DNA of 64,000 bases from Aliikangiella marina (GCF_007004765.1 NZ_VIKR01000006.1:248001-312000), one strand, 5' to 3'; numbered from the stretch's first letter, positions 8,871 to 17,559 are shown. Made by a program: numbers and translations. Notes: a model not told the origin generated them from the sequence alone.

Positions 8871-9131
8871 GTGAAAAAAATCAAAAACGAAGGCGCACTG
8901 CTGAAAAAAGCAATCGAGATTGGCGAGAAGTATGCCATTAACCGAGGTTTCAAGAGTTTTGGAGGCGCAGATTCTGCCAAGGAAAAAGTAGAGAGTCTTT
9001 ATCGTTTATTGGTACACGATAAATTAATCCAGCCACTAGCAAAAGATCAAGAAAATCAGTTGAATATGAAGCACAAACTGTCGCTGTGGATTGCTAAACA
9101 ACTTCCCGATGATCATCCTTTATTGAAATAA
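8871..9131 (+). CDS. Small conserved protein, DUF5062-like
   Basis: 86 residues, starting at GTG with a strong ribosome site AGGAGAG (8859-8865) 5 bases upstream. The protein is soluble, helical and charged, with no signal peptide or membrane segment. The ending KLSLWIAKQLPDDHPLLK and the phrase LYRLLVHDKLIQPLAKDQ recall DUF5062 proteins of Vibrio and relatives; this is from memory and not checked. No function is known. It stands alone between the Bat operon and the zinc-type receptor locus. Confidence 0.7.
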   Translation: MKKIKNEGALLKKAIEIGEKYAINRGFKSFGGADSAKEKVESLYRLLVHDKLIQPLAKDQENQLNMKHKLSLWIAKQLPDDHPLLK

Positions 9132-9316
9132 TCGAAAAGATAATCGGCTTACTTAATTGAATGCCTATATTAATAAATTGTAACCATAGCGTAAAATTAT
9201 CACTATTGACCTGGTGTGGACTTTGTGAAAAACTTGCCGCTCTTCAGGTATGCTAGATGACTAGCAATCAGAATTTAAACGAATAACTGATTAAAAACAG
9301 TCTCAAAGTAGGGATT

Positions 9317-9613
9317 ATGTTTCGCAGAACTAAAAATTCACTGTCTATTGTGATTTTTTTACTTGGGTGGTTAACCACTCAAGCGGCTGCGCTACACCAC
9401 GAATTTAGTGAAGAGCATTGGCAATCGATTGACCATGAGGTCTGTCTCGCTCAAGCCTCATATAATGATGATATTTTCGTCGCTCATTCACCAGCGAGTT
9501 GCTTCCCCTTAAACCTTGCTGCGCCAAATTTTCAGTTCTCAGTCAACGAAGCATTGTGCTTCGCCAATCAAAGTCCCCTTCAAGCGCGCGCACCGCCGTT
9601 ATCTCACCTTTAA
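9317..9613 (+). CDS. Small secreted protein next to a zinc-type TonB receptor
   Basis: 98 residues. A signal peptide (about 1-25, SIVIFLLGWLTTQAAA) is followed by a short mature part with LHHEFSEEH, His and Cys (HEVCLAQ, ASCFPL, EALCF) and the ending QARAPPL. Small exported proteins with His/Cys and an ARAPP-like end are often found before metal-responsive TonB receptors and have been labelled zinc chaperones. The metal link here is an inference from composition and from the His-rich receptor 118 bases downstream. The start is the ATG at 9317 after TAGGGATT. Confidence 0.6.
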   Translation: MFRRTKNSLSIVIFLLGWLTTQAAALHHEFSEEHWQSIDHEVCLAQASYNDDIFVAHSPASCFPLNLAAPNFQFSVNEALCFANQSPLQARAPPLSHL

Positions 9614-9638
9614 ATTGACTTATTGTTTTGATTGACCA

Positions 9639-9700
9639 ATTCGCTTGAACAGCGAATGTGCGATACATGATTTTGATTTGAATTGTCTCTCGAAGACAAT
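9639..9700. promoter_or_regulatory. Two matching inverted repeats before the TonB receptor
   Basis: ATTCGCT-N5-AGCGAAT (9639-9657) and ATTGTCT-N5-AGACAAT (9682-9700) are both perfect 7-bp inverted repeats with a 5-base spacer. They share ATT..CT / AG..AAT ends and their centres are 43 bases apart, about four helical turns. The second ends 30 bases before the receptor ATG. They could be a paired operator or RNA hairpins. They do not look like the E. coli Zur or Fur consensus. Confidence 0.5.
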
Positions 9701-9730
9701 CACTCGTATTGATATTTTTAGGATAAGATA

Positions 9731-12034
9731 ATGAACAAGAAAGCTTCTTGGTTGGCTGTTGCTGCAGCCATGATGAGCCTGCAGGCAAATGCAAAAATTA
9801 TTCAGGGCAAAGTTGAAAATGAAAATGGCCGTGCGGTCGCTAACGCTGAAATTAAAGTTAGAGGCGCTGAGGTCACTGCAAAAACAGATAGCCAAGGTCG
9901 TTTTGAGATAGATTTGCCGATCGGTACTCATACGCTAGACGTTAAAGGTGGTAGCAGAGCGCATTTTCACCAAGTTGTTGAAGTGACCGAGACGCCTCAG
10001 GATACGGTTGTTCTTAGTATGGCGGAAGCGCCAGACAATCGACTAGTCGTTAAAGCCAACCCGCTAGAACATACTGCGCTTGATATGGCAACGCCGGCGA
10101 TTATTATCGCAGGTGATGAGCTAATTCTAAAGCGCTCGGACACCTTAGGAGACATTCTCCAAAATGAGCCGGGTTTAAGCGTTTCTTCATTTGGACCAGC
10201 TGTTTCGCGGCCTGTTATTCGTGGTTTAAGTGCAGGTAGAGTCAAAATAACCAACAATCAAATGATTGTGCAAGACGCTTCTAACACGAGTGCAGACCAT
10301 GACGTCAGTATTGAGCCATTGCTTGCCGACCAAATTGAAGTTGTTAAAGGACCTGCAACTTTACTCTACGGTAGCGGGGCGATTGGTGGTGTAGTTAATG
10401 CTGCGGACAGAAAAATCTCTGACGATACCATCGAAGAATTAACCGGAGGTATTGAGGCTCGTTTAGGTGATAGTGGTACGGGTGAACAGTCACTCATATT
10501 TACCTTAGACGGTGGTAACGAGAACTGGAATTGGCATATTGACGGTTATTCTAAAGAAACGGACAACATTGAAATACCGGTAGAAGCTGAATCTGAAGCA
10601 CTGCGTTTGTCGGAAGGTGAAGAGGGTGGCCCAGGTGAAGGCGGCGAATTCGAAAATACAGAAAACGAAACCACCGGTGGTAGCTTTGGGACCACTTACC
10701 TTGGTGATTGGGGACATGTCGGTTTTGCAATAAGCAGTGTTGATAAGACTTATGGCGTACCCGGTCATCATCATCACGAAGAAGAGGAAGAGGGTGGCGA
10801 AGAGCACGAAGGAGAAGAGCACGAAGAGGAAGGTGTTGCAATCGACATGCAACAAACTCGCTACGATATTCAAGCCGAATTTGATAACCCATTCAGTGGA
10901 ATTGAGACCTGGTTTGTTGGTTACTCTTACACTGACTATGAGCACGTTGAGCTAGAAGGCGATGAAATCGGTACGATGTTTGACAACGAGGCTTGGGAGC
11001 TGAAAACTTATTGGAAACACAAAAACCTCAGTGGTTGGGATGGTTTATTTGGTTTTCAGTTTACCGACAGAGATTTCTCTGCAATTGGCGACGAAGCTTT
11101 TGTTCCGCCGTCACTTACACAAAGTACGGCATTATTTGTCGTTGAAGAGAAAGAAGTTGGTAATTTAAAGTTAGAGCTCGGTTTGCGTTTGGAATCAAAC
11201 AAAGTAGAAGTAGAAGGTCAACCAGAGGTTGATGAAACTGGAGTAAGCTTCTCTTTTGGTAATGTATATACGATTTCTGAGTACAATAAGTTTGCGATTA
11301 ACTATTCGAGAGCGACTCGATTTGCTTCGGTTGAAGAACTTTTCTCTGAGGGTCCGCATGTAGCAACCGCTTCTTTTGAAGTCGGTAATCCTGATTTAGA
11401 TGTTGAAGTGTCGAACAACATTGATCTCTCTTATCGATTTGAGTCGGATAATCTTGTGGGTGAAATAAACCTTTTTTGGAATCAGTTCGAAGATTACATA
11501 TACGGTGCCGTAGTGACCGATACCGATCCGTGTTTACCAGCTGGCGCAGCACTCGAAGCGGAAGAAGAAGAGCTCTCTTTGGTCTGTTATAAACAGCAAG
11601 ATGCCGAGTTTAAAGGAGTTGAGTTGGATGTAACCATTCCTTTAACAAGCGAGGGCGCTCACCAGTTTGCTCTTGGTTTCATCGCTGACTATATCTCAGC
11701 TGAGTTCGATGATAATACCAATGTGCCAAGGATTCCACCGATGAAAACTGGCGCAATCTTAACTTACGATTTCAATGATTTTTCTGCCGACTTAAGCTAC
11801 ATCAATTATGCCAAACAAGATGATATCGGCGAAAATGAGTTGCCGACAAACGGTTTTGATATGGTCAACTTAGATTTAGCTTATCGAGTACCGTTTAATG
11901 GCGACGAGTTGTTTTTGTTTTTCAAAGGTCAAAATTTACTTGACGAAGAGGCACGCGATCATGCTTCTTTCTTGAAAGATTTGGCTCCGCGACCCGGAAG
12001 AAATTTTGTGATTGGTGCAAGATACACTTTCTAA
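9731..12034 (+). CDS. TonB-dependent outer-membrane receptor, probable zinc (ZnuD-like) type
   Basis: 767 residues: signal peptide to about residue 21 (QANA|KI), a carboxypeptidase-regulatory-like domain (about 23-95), a plug (about 115-225, with PGLSVSSFGPAVSRPVIRGL and VVKGPATLLYGSGAIGG) and a 22-strand barrel ending in the aromatic IGARYTF. An extracellular loop carries four His at 346-349 followed by a long Glu/Gly/His run to about 372. Such loops mark zinc receptors of the ZnuD type and would capture metal. Import would be powered by TonB-ExbBD, not encoded here. The receptor family is certain; the zinc substrate is inferred. Confidence 0.88.
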   Translation: MNKKASWLAVAAAMMSLQANAKIIQGKVENENGRAVANAEIKVRGAEVTAKTDSQGRFEIDLPIGTHTLDVKGGSRAHFHQVVEVTETPQDTVVLSMAEAPDNRLVVKANPLEHTALDMATPAIIIAGDELILKRSDTLGDILQNEPGLSVSSFGPAVSRPVIRGLSAGRVKITNNQMIVQDASNTSADHDVSIEPLLADQIEVVKGPATLLYGSGAIGGVVNAADRKISDDTIEELTGGIEARLGDSGTGEQSLIFTLDGGNENWNWHIDGYSKETDNIEIPVEAESEALRLSEGEEGGPGEGGEFENTENETTGGSFGTTYLGDWGHVGFAISSVDKTYGVPGHHHHEEEEEGGEEHEGEEHEEEGVAIDMQQTRYDIQAEFDNPFSGIETWFVGYSYTDYEHVELEGDEIGTMFDNEAWELKTYWKHKNLSGWDGLFGFQFTDRDFSAIGDEAFVPPSLTQSTALFVVEEKEVGNLKLELGLRLESNKVEVEGQPEVDETGVSFSFGNVYTISEYNKFAINYSRATRFASVEELFSEGPHVATASFEVGNPDLDVEVSNNIDLSYRFESDNLVGEINLFWNQFEDYIYGAVVTDTDPCLPAGAALEAEEEELSLVCYKQQDAEFKGVELDVTIPLTSEGAHQFALGFIADYISAEFDDNTNVPRIPPMKTGAILTYDFNDFSADLSYINYAKQDDIGENELPTNGFDMVNLDLAYRVPFNGDELFLFFKGQNLLDEEARDHASFLKDLAPRPGRNFVIGARYTF

Positions 12035-12161
12035 GAAATTCATTACTTGTTTTTTCCATTAACAGTGAAATCAATATCATGCAATGCCTTCTCACTCAGT
12101 GAGGAGGCACACCAACACTACTAGCACTATAGGAACCAGTTCTTCCTTAAGCAGTAACTTT

Positions 12162-12188
12162 GGGCGCGATTCGTTGCGCCCCTTTTTG
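12162..12188 (+). terminator. Rho-independent terminator after the TonB receptor
   Basis: GGGCGC (12162-12167) pairs with GCGCCC (12176-12181) around an 8-base loop and is followed by CTTTTT. It ends the receptor transcript about 130 bases after the stop and separates it from the ECF sigma locus. The 127 bases before it show no gene. Confidence 0.8.
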
Positions 12189-12287
12189 GTGTTTCTGATT
12201 TTACTCAATCGCTATATCAGTTTCCTGTGTCGCAGCAATTGCTTCTCAATACCGATTCAAGCGAATTAAAAAATTATCTAAAAATAC

Positions 12288-12316
12288 CAAACCGAATTCT
12301 TTTATCTCCGTCATAA
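12288..12316 (+). promoter_or_regulatory. Candidate ECF-type promoter of the sigma factor gene
   Basis: CAAAC (12288-12292), 16 bases, then CGTCATAA (12309-12316). This has the form of an ECF promoter (an AAC-type -35 and a CGTC -10). The same two words at the same spacing recur at 13745-13773. Transcription would begin at about 12321-12325, almost on the start codon. Confidence 0.65.
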
Positions 12317-12324
12317 TCAAATGT

Positions 12325-12903
12325 ATGGAGTCAGAAAAACAGCTAATCGCTCAAGTTAAAATTGGAAATATCCAAGCTTTTCAGGAGCTTGTAGACACTT
12401 ATAGTCACAAGCTGTATTCGGCTGCCTACCGGATTTTAGGGGATAGAGCGCATGCCGAGGACTGCATTCAAGAAGTATTTTTAAAAATCTATCGTAAGAT
12501 TGATAGTTTTGATGACCGCTCAAAGTTTTCGACTTGGCTGTATTCGATTACTGTTAACACCGCTATTGATATGCAGCGGAGTATGGCAAGACATCAGCAT
12601 ACTCAGCCGCTGGAGACCAGTGTAATAGAGAAAACTGAATCCAAGCATCAAGAAACTCCTGAAGCCGAACATTGGCAGCGAGACCTATCCAAACTCACCC
12701 AAAAAGCATTAGCTGAACTAAGTGAGGATTTAAGAATGGCATTTTTGCTTAAGCACTTTGATGGGCGAAGTATTGAAGAGATAAGTCAAATCTTGGAAAT
12801 TAATCCCAACACTGTCAAGAACAGGATATTTAGGGCCGTTAATCAGTTAAAAAAACTAATGTCATTGAACCTTTCAGTATCTGAGGTAATTCCATATGAG
12901 TAG
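12325..12903 (+). CDS. ECF (RpoE-like) RNA polymerase sigma factor
   Basis: 192 residues. Region 2 spans about 10-90 (AEDCIQEVFLKIYRKIDSF, FSTWLYSITVNTAIDMQRS) and region 4 about 128-180, with the helix-turn-helix IEEISQILEINPNTVKNRIF. The layout is that of group IV sigma factors, which direct RNA polymerase to a small regulon on an envelope or other external signal. There is no ribosome site before the ATG at 12325, and the candidate promoter would start the mRNA within a few bases of it, so a leaderless message is likely. The stop overlaps the next gene by 8 bases, as expected for a sigma/anti-sigma pair. Confidence 0.92.
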   Translation: MESEKQLIAQVKIGNIQAFQELVDTYSHKLYSAAYRILGDRAHAEDCIQEVFLKIYRKIDSFDDRSKFSTWLYSITVNTAIDMQRSMARHQHTQPLETSVIEKTESKHQETPEAEHWQRDLSKLTQKALAELSEDLRMAFLLKHFDGRSIEEISQILEINPNTVKNRIFRAVNQLKKLMSLNLSVSEVIPYE

Positions 12904-13741
12904 TCCAAATGGTAAAGATTGGAGCGATGAAGATCTAATCTTATATTTCTATCAAGAACTTGACGAAGAAACTCGTAATAGACTCGGAATCTCATTGCAA
13001 ACATCTGATAAATTACGACAGCGTTACGAGAATTTAACTCATCATCTAGACGGTCAGTTAACGATTAATATTCCTCCACCAAGTGACCGCTTAAAACAGA
13101 ATATTATGGCAGGCATTTATCGAGAGTCACTACAAAGTGAAAAGGTTCGACAGGACAAATTATTAGAAGCTAACTCTCCTCGTGAAAAACTTATTTCTTG
13201 GAAACGCTACTTTCCCTCGGTTAAGTTGATTGGCGCGAGCGCACTTAGTTTGACTCTTGTTGTTGGGATATTTTACTTTGGACGTTGGAGTGCGACGATT
13301 CAACCAACCAGACCTGTAGCTGATAATCATCAAGAGCCACCAAGTCAACTAGCGGCCTCATTTACTGATGCGACAGCGACAAGAGTGCTTATGAGTCGGC
13401 TCAACGACCATTTAGAGACGAGTAATCGAGTTTTGACATTAGTATCAAATGGAAATGGCGATTTAAGCGCCCAAATTGATCAAAGAAAACTGTTGATAGA
13501 GGAATTGATCGTTTTTAATCGAATTTACCGACGCTTGGCCAAAAATAACGGCGACAATCAGCTCGCCGAACTGTTACGACAAATGGAAGTTTTATTGATT
13601 GAATTAGACAACATTAGCACGCAGCAAGCGACAGGAGAAAGCCTAAACGCATTGAACCAAATCAAAGAGCGCATGGAACAAGGCGATTTACTATTCAAAC
13701 TAAAGATCACCAAGAAAAAATTTAAAAATGATTTCATTTGA
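12896..13741 (+). CDS. Membrane anti-sigma factor-like protein
   Basis: 281 residues. The soluble N-terminus (1-105) contains the DEDLILYFYQELDEE helix region typical of anti-sigma domains but no zinc motif (no HxxxCxxC). One membrane segment lies at about 110-129 (KLIGASALSLTLVVGIFYFG). The outer part (130-281) is helical and hydrophilic, with RVLMSRLNDHLETSNRVLTL. The start overlaps the sigma gene by 8 bases, pointing to coupled translation. It most likely holds the sigma factor at the inner membrane until a periplasmic signal frees it. The role is inferred from position and topology; sequence recognition alone is weak. Confidence 0.65.
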   Translation: MSSPNGKDWSDEDLILYFYQELDEETRNRLGISLQTSDKLRQRYENLTHHLDGQLTINIPPPSDRLKQNIMAGIYRESLQSEKVRQDKLLEANSPREKLISWKRYFPSVKLIGASALSLTLVVGIFYFGRWSATIQPTRPVADNHQEPPSQLAASFTDATATRVLMSRLNDHLETSNRVLTLVSNGNGDLSAQIDQRKLLIEELIVFNRIYRRLAKNNGDNQLAELLRQMEVLLIELDNISTQQATGESLNALNQIKERMEQGDLLFKLKITKKKFKNDFI

Positions 13742-13744
13742 TAG

Positions 13745-13773
13745 CAAACTTCTTTTCGGTGACTCCGTCATAA
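13745..13773 (+). promoter_or_regulatory. Second candidate ECF-type promoter, before the repeat-protein genes
   Basis: CAAAC (13745-13749), 16 bases, then CGTCATAA (13766-13773), identical in words and spacing to the site before the sigma gene. It sits in the 69-base gap between the anti-sigma-like gene and the first repeat-protein gene and would start a transcript near 13780, leaving a leader of about 30 bases. Confidence 0.65.
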
Positions 13774-13810
13774 ACATTAATTCGAGCAACAAAAAACTAG
13801 GTAATGATAA

Positions 13811-15028
13811 ATGATTAAATATGTTAATCGATTCAAAAAGCAACCAAAACGCCGAGCCAATAACGGTGTGCTTGCGGCAATATTTGGTATCGCCATATCC
13901 AGTTGTGCAGCAGTTTATGCTGAAGAAGGATTATATGTTCAAGGGCAGAAACAGCTCGATAACAGGGAATGGTCGCAAGCTCAAAATTCGTTTAATCAAT
14001 TAATCGAAAAAGGCGAGGGTAAACAAGATGCGACTTTGTATTGGCTAGCTTATGCCTATTTTAAAGGTAAGAAAAGCCAACAAGCTTTGAACACTATTAA
14101 TACCCTAATCGACGGGCATCCCAATAGCAAATGGGTTGATGATGCTAAAGCGTTGCGTGCGGAGATTAAAGATGAAAGAGGGGAAGCGGCTGATATTTCA
14201 GATGATGAGCTAAAACTATATGCGATAGATTCATTAATGAGTGCTTCGAGTGAGCGTGCCTATAACGTATTATCGAAGATCATCAACTCAAACAATTCTA
14301 TCAAGATCAAAAAGCGCGCGATGTTTGTACTTAGTCAAACAGGATCTAAAAAGGGTTTTCAATTAGTTAGCGACATCGCTTTAAACAACGCGGAACCCGA
14401 ATTGCAATTGAATGCGATAGAAATGATGGGACTGGCCGGTGATTCCAATGCGCGCTTAGTATTACGTCAAGTAATTGATGAATCTAAAGATGACAAGCTC
14501 AGGCAAAAAGCGCTCGAAGGCTTAATGATTGCCGGAGACCACAAGACAATAAAATCGCTAGCAATGGATGGGCTTGAAGGGAAGCTGCAAACGCAAGCCA
14601 TTAATTTATTAGGCGTCATGGGACAGGGGGACGCTTTGTTAGAAATGTATCAATCAAATTCTTTTATCGAACAACGTGAGAATATTTTGGACGCTTTGTC
14701 CGTCGGTGATGGATATCAACAATTAGCGAGCATCATTAAAACAGAGAAAAGTGACAATCTCCGTGTCACTGCTATTGAGCGTCTGGGAATTATGAGTTCG
14801 AGAAAATCCGGTGATTTACTGACTGAGCTTTATCAATCAAGTCGTAATAAAAAGGAAAAGTCGGCGGTTATTCAAGCTCTATTTATCCAATCAAACGCTA
14901 AAGCTTTAATTCAAATTGCCAAAGCAGAAAAAGAGCAGAGTTTAAAAAGAAAGGCGATTCAAAGACTGTCAATGATAGATTCAGATGAAAGCATTGAGTT
15001 CTTCAGTAAAATTCTTAACCAGGAGTGA
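13811..15028 (+). CDS. Exported TPR/HEAT-repeat protein, ECF regulon candidate
   Basis: 405 residues. A long basic N-terminus and hydrophobic stretch (about 20-37, ending AVYA|EEG) act as a signal peptide. A TPR-like region (about 40-115, with ATLYWLAYAYFKGKKSQQAL) is followed by HEAT-like helical repeats (about 130-400) with recurring phrases such as KKRAMFVLSQTGSKKGFQLV and RQKALEGLMIAGD. No catalytic motif is visible, so a periplasmic binding or scaffold role is the best guess. It follows a candidate ECF promoter and overlaps the stop/start region of the next gene, so both are co-expressed. Confidence 0.75.
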   Translation: MIKYVNRFKKQPKRRANNGVLAAIFGIAISSCAAVYAEEGLYVQGQKQLDNREWSQAQNSFNQLIEKGEGKQDATLYWLAYAYFKGKKSQQALNTINTLIDGHPNSKWVDDAKALRAEIKDERGEAADISDDELKLYAIDSLMSASSERAYNVLSKIINSNNSIKIKKRAMFVLSQTGSKKGFQLVSDIALNNAEPELQLNAIEMMGLAGDSNARLVLRQVIDESKDDKLRQKALEGLMIAGDHKTIKSLAMDGLEGKLQTQAINLLGVMGQGDALLEMYQSNSFIEQRENILDALSVGDGYQQLASIIKTEKSDNLRVTAIERLGIMSSRKSGDLLTELYQSSRNKKEKSAVIQALFIQSNAKALIQIAKAEKEQSLKRKAIQRLSMIDSDESIEFFSKILNQE

Positions 15029-15033
15029 TTCCA

Positions 15034-16263
15034 GTGAACTTAAGTAAAAAATTCTTATTTCTTAATGTCATACTTGGCGCGTGCTTTGTTAACTTATCAA
15101 TCGCATCAGAATCGCTACAAGTAAGCTCAAGCATTGAAGCGACATTGAATGAAGTTGAAGTTAATCAAGAACAATGGTTTCAATATCAAGTTGTCATGGA
15201 ACCCAACAATGGCAGTCCTTGTTGCTACCACTCGAAAAATCAAAAGTATTGTGCGTTATCAGGTGAAAACAAGGGTAGGGGTAGTCTATATTCTAGCGAC
15301 TCAATCGATTCCGATTTACTTAATATTTACTTTCAATTAGATGTTGATGAAGTAACGGCGATGATTGTTGCCGGCGGAGCTTGTCCGGTAAATGTTGAAG
15401 GTACTTCAGTAACAGAACTTTTAAATGTGTCTAACCAGCAGAGCGTGGCCTTTTTAAGCGCTCAACTTGAGAAAGTTACAATTCCTAATATTACCGACAA
15501 AATCATCTCGAGCATTGCGATGCATAAAGGTGTCGATGCCCAACGCACGATCGAAAACTTATTGAGCGTTAGCAAGCATAGAGAAAAGGCTATCTTTTGG
15601 CTAGGTGCGGCCAGAAACGAAGCTGGCTATGAGGTCCTTGCTAGCCTGCTAGATGACGAAAAAGTCGGTCTAAAAACAAAAAAACAAGTCATATTTGCGT
15701 TGAGTCAAAACTCCAGCAAAAACGCTTTTCCTCGATTAATGCGATTAGCCAAGCAAAGTAGCGATCCAGTTATTAAAGGGGAATCGCTATTTTGGTTAGC
15801 TCAGAATAACGTAGAGGCGGCTTTTCCAGTAATAGAATCAATACTAAAAGGTTCACCTTCACGACGTTTAACTGATAAAGCCGTGTTTGCGCTTTCGCAA
15901 TATTCAGGTGAAAGAAGCTGGAGTAAATTAGTCGACCTAGCGCGCAACCATAGTGATTCTCATGTACGCGAAAAAGCCATCTTTTGGCTTTCGCAAAAGT
16001 CAGTACCGGGTGAGAAGTTTGATGCATTACCGATTCTTCTTAAGTTGGCTAATTCCAATGAGGCCAGAAAGATTAAAGAACAAGCGGTTTTTGGAATTTC
16101 ACAACTTAAAGATGAGAGGGCTGTTGAAGGACTGGTCTCATTGATTAACGGGAGTCGGGATAAGCGTGTTAAACAGCGAGCTAATTTTTGGTTAGGTCAA
16201 TCTGAACACCCGAAAGCGCTTGAATACATTGATACAATGTTGGTTTCTGCAAAGAATGAATAA
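15034..16263 (+). CDS. Exported HEAT-repeat protein
   Basis: About 409 residues. The start is taken as the GTG at 15034, which has AGGAG 8 bases upstream; an alternative GTG at 15025 overlaps the previous stop. A signal peptide (about 1-24, ending SIA|SES) leads into a domain with Cys pairs (SPCCYHS, KYCAL) and then at least six HEAT repeats of about 31-38 residues, with the recurring core KAIFWLSQ / KAVFALSQ / KQVIFALSQ. Repeat solenoids of this sort bind other proteins. With the preceding gene it forms the likely output of the ECF system. No known function is recognised. Confidence 0.75.
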   Translation: MNLSKKFLFLNVILGACFVNLSIASESLQVSSSIEATLNEVEVNQEQWFQYQVVMEPNNGSPCCYHSKNQKYCALSGENKGRGSLYSSDSIDSDLLNIYFQLDVDEVTAMIVAGGACPVNVEGTSVTELLNVSNQQSVAFLSAQLEKVTIPNITDKIISSIAMHKGVDAQRTIENLLSVSKHREKAIFWLGAARNEAGYEVLASLLDDEKVGLKTKKQVIFALSQNSSKNAFPRLMRLAKQSSDPVIKGESLFWLAQNNVEAAFPVIESILKGSPSRRLTDKAVFALSQYSGERSWSKLVDLARNHSDSHVREKAIFWLSQKSVPGEKFDALPILLKLANSNEARKIKEQAVFGISQLKDERAVEGLVSLINGSRDKRVKQRANFWLGQSEHPKALEYIDTMLVSAKNE

Positions 16264-16345
16264 GAAATCTCGGTGTCTCTGAGGACAACACTGATTGTAT
16301 TTAGCCCAATTTTTACCGAGAAAAATTTTTGCCAAGCAGCCCGAC

Positions 16346-16366
16346 GAGCAAATTCCTTATTTGCTC
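16346..16366. terminator. Hairpin between the convergent repeat-protein operon and ttcA
   Basis: GAGCAAAT (16346-16353) and ATTTGCTC (16359-16366) form a perfect 8-bp stem with a 5-base loop, extended by CCCG/CGGG after a small internal bulge. There is no clean T run on either side, so it may be a weak terminator or an mRNA 3' end stabiliser. Confidence 0.4.
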
Positions 16367-16433
16367 AGCCGGGTCAAGTTATCGTTTTAGCTAGGTCATT
16401 TAAACGAGAAAAGTCGCCAGTTAATCGAACGTT

Positions 16434-17348
16434 TTAATTCAAGCTTTTTACGTTCAAAATTGACGACTGGTCGAAAGAGGCTATAGACTCCTGCTTTATG
16501 ACCGGTTCATCAAAAAGTGTTTCCTCGTCGCGGTTAATTTGCAGATCATTGGTCAAGTCTGCAAAAGGAAACAAACCCCTATCCATTAAATGAGACGGTG
16601 CGACATTGCTAATTGAGCGAAAAATATTTTCGATTCGACCAGGAAATTGGTTTTCCCATGATTTAAGCATGAGTTTAATTTGTTTTCTCTGAAGGTTTTC
16701 TTGTGAACCACAAAGATTACAAGGAATGATAGGAAAGGCCTTCAACTCAGCAAACTTTGCGATATCAGATTCTTTACAATAAGCCAGCGGACGTATGACC
16801 GTGTTTTTACCATCGTCGCTGAGTAATTTAGGCGGCATTGATTTCATTTTTCCACCGAAGAACATGTTAAGAAATAACGTTTCGATAATGTCCTCTCGAT
16901 GATGACCCAGTGCAATTTTTGTGCACTGATGCTCTTGCGCCCAGGAGTAGATGATGCCTCGGCGTAATCGAGAACATAGCGCACAGGTCGTTTTTCCTTC
17001 AGGCACCTTATCTTTGACGATGCTATAAGTATCTTCTTCAATGATATGATACGGAACATCGATTGATTTTAGGTAGTTGGGTAATATCTCTTCTGGAAAA
17101 CCGGGCTGTTTTTGGTCAAGGTTTACTGCGACCAGTTCAAAATTAACGGGTGCGCTTGCTTTTAAATTAAGCAATATTTCTAACATTGTATAGCTGTCTT
17201 TGCCGCCCGAAAGACATACCATGACCTTATCGCCATCTTCAATCATTTTAAAATCGTCAATCGCTCGGCCGACATTGCGTCGAAGACGCTTGTGTAACTT
17301 ATTGTATTCAAGCTTGTTTTTTCGATCTGTTTGGATAACTTCGTTCAT
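16434..17348 (-). CDS. ttcA: tRNA 2-thiocytidine(32) synthetase
   Basis: 304 residues. It thiolates cytidine 32 in several tRNAs using ATP and an iron-sulfur cluster. The PP-loop SGGKDS lies at 47-52 and the two cysteine pairs are C122/C125 ([11 protein letters not shown]) and C210/C213 ([13 protein letters not shown]), all as in TtcA. Length and start (ATG at 17348, [12 protein letters not shown]) fit the family. It is a stand-alone gene facing the repeat-protein operon. Confidence 0.95.
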   Translation of the reverse strand: MNEVIQTDRKNKLEYNKLHKRLRRNVGRAIDDFKMIEDGDKVMVCLSGGKDSYTMLEILLNLKASAPVNFELVAVNLDQKQPGFPEEILPNYLKSIDVPYHIIEEDTYSIVKDKVPEGKTTCALCSRLRRGIIYSWAQEHQCTKIALGHHREDIIETLFLNMFFGGKMKSMPPKLLSDDGKNTVIRPLAYCKESDIAKFAELKAFPIIPCNLCGSQENLQRKQIKLMLKSWENQFPGRIENIFRSISNVAPSHLMDRGLFPFADLTNDLQINRDEETLFDEPVIKQESIASFDQSSILNVKSLN

Positions 17349-17559
17349 TTATCTATCAATTTTGGTGCGACTTCATAAATTGGTCAGCGATTATACAAAA
17401 ATAGCTTTCAATTGGTTAGTCTTTTTAAATTTGAATGATTCTTTGCTTCGTTCTTTTGAGACGAGTACTATGCTTATGGTATTCGAACGCACTTGTAACA
17501 ATGTGCTGACAAAATATTCACGCTCAAACGCATAACAATAAAGAGAAAAACGCGCCTGT

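Noticed and set aside
9121-9330. Zur or Fur box before the secreted small protein
   Set aside because: No match to the palindromic consensus of either regulator was found in the upstream 200 bases.
10505-10945. 146-codon open frame on the minus strand inside the zinc-type receptor gene
   Set aside because: It is antisense to the receptor's His/Glu-rich region, is unlike any family and has no ribosome site; it is a shadow of low-complexity codons.
12084-12269. 61-codon frame across the terminator after the TonB receptor
   Set aside because: It crosses a strong terminator, has no ribosome site and reads as low-complexity Ser/Thr.
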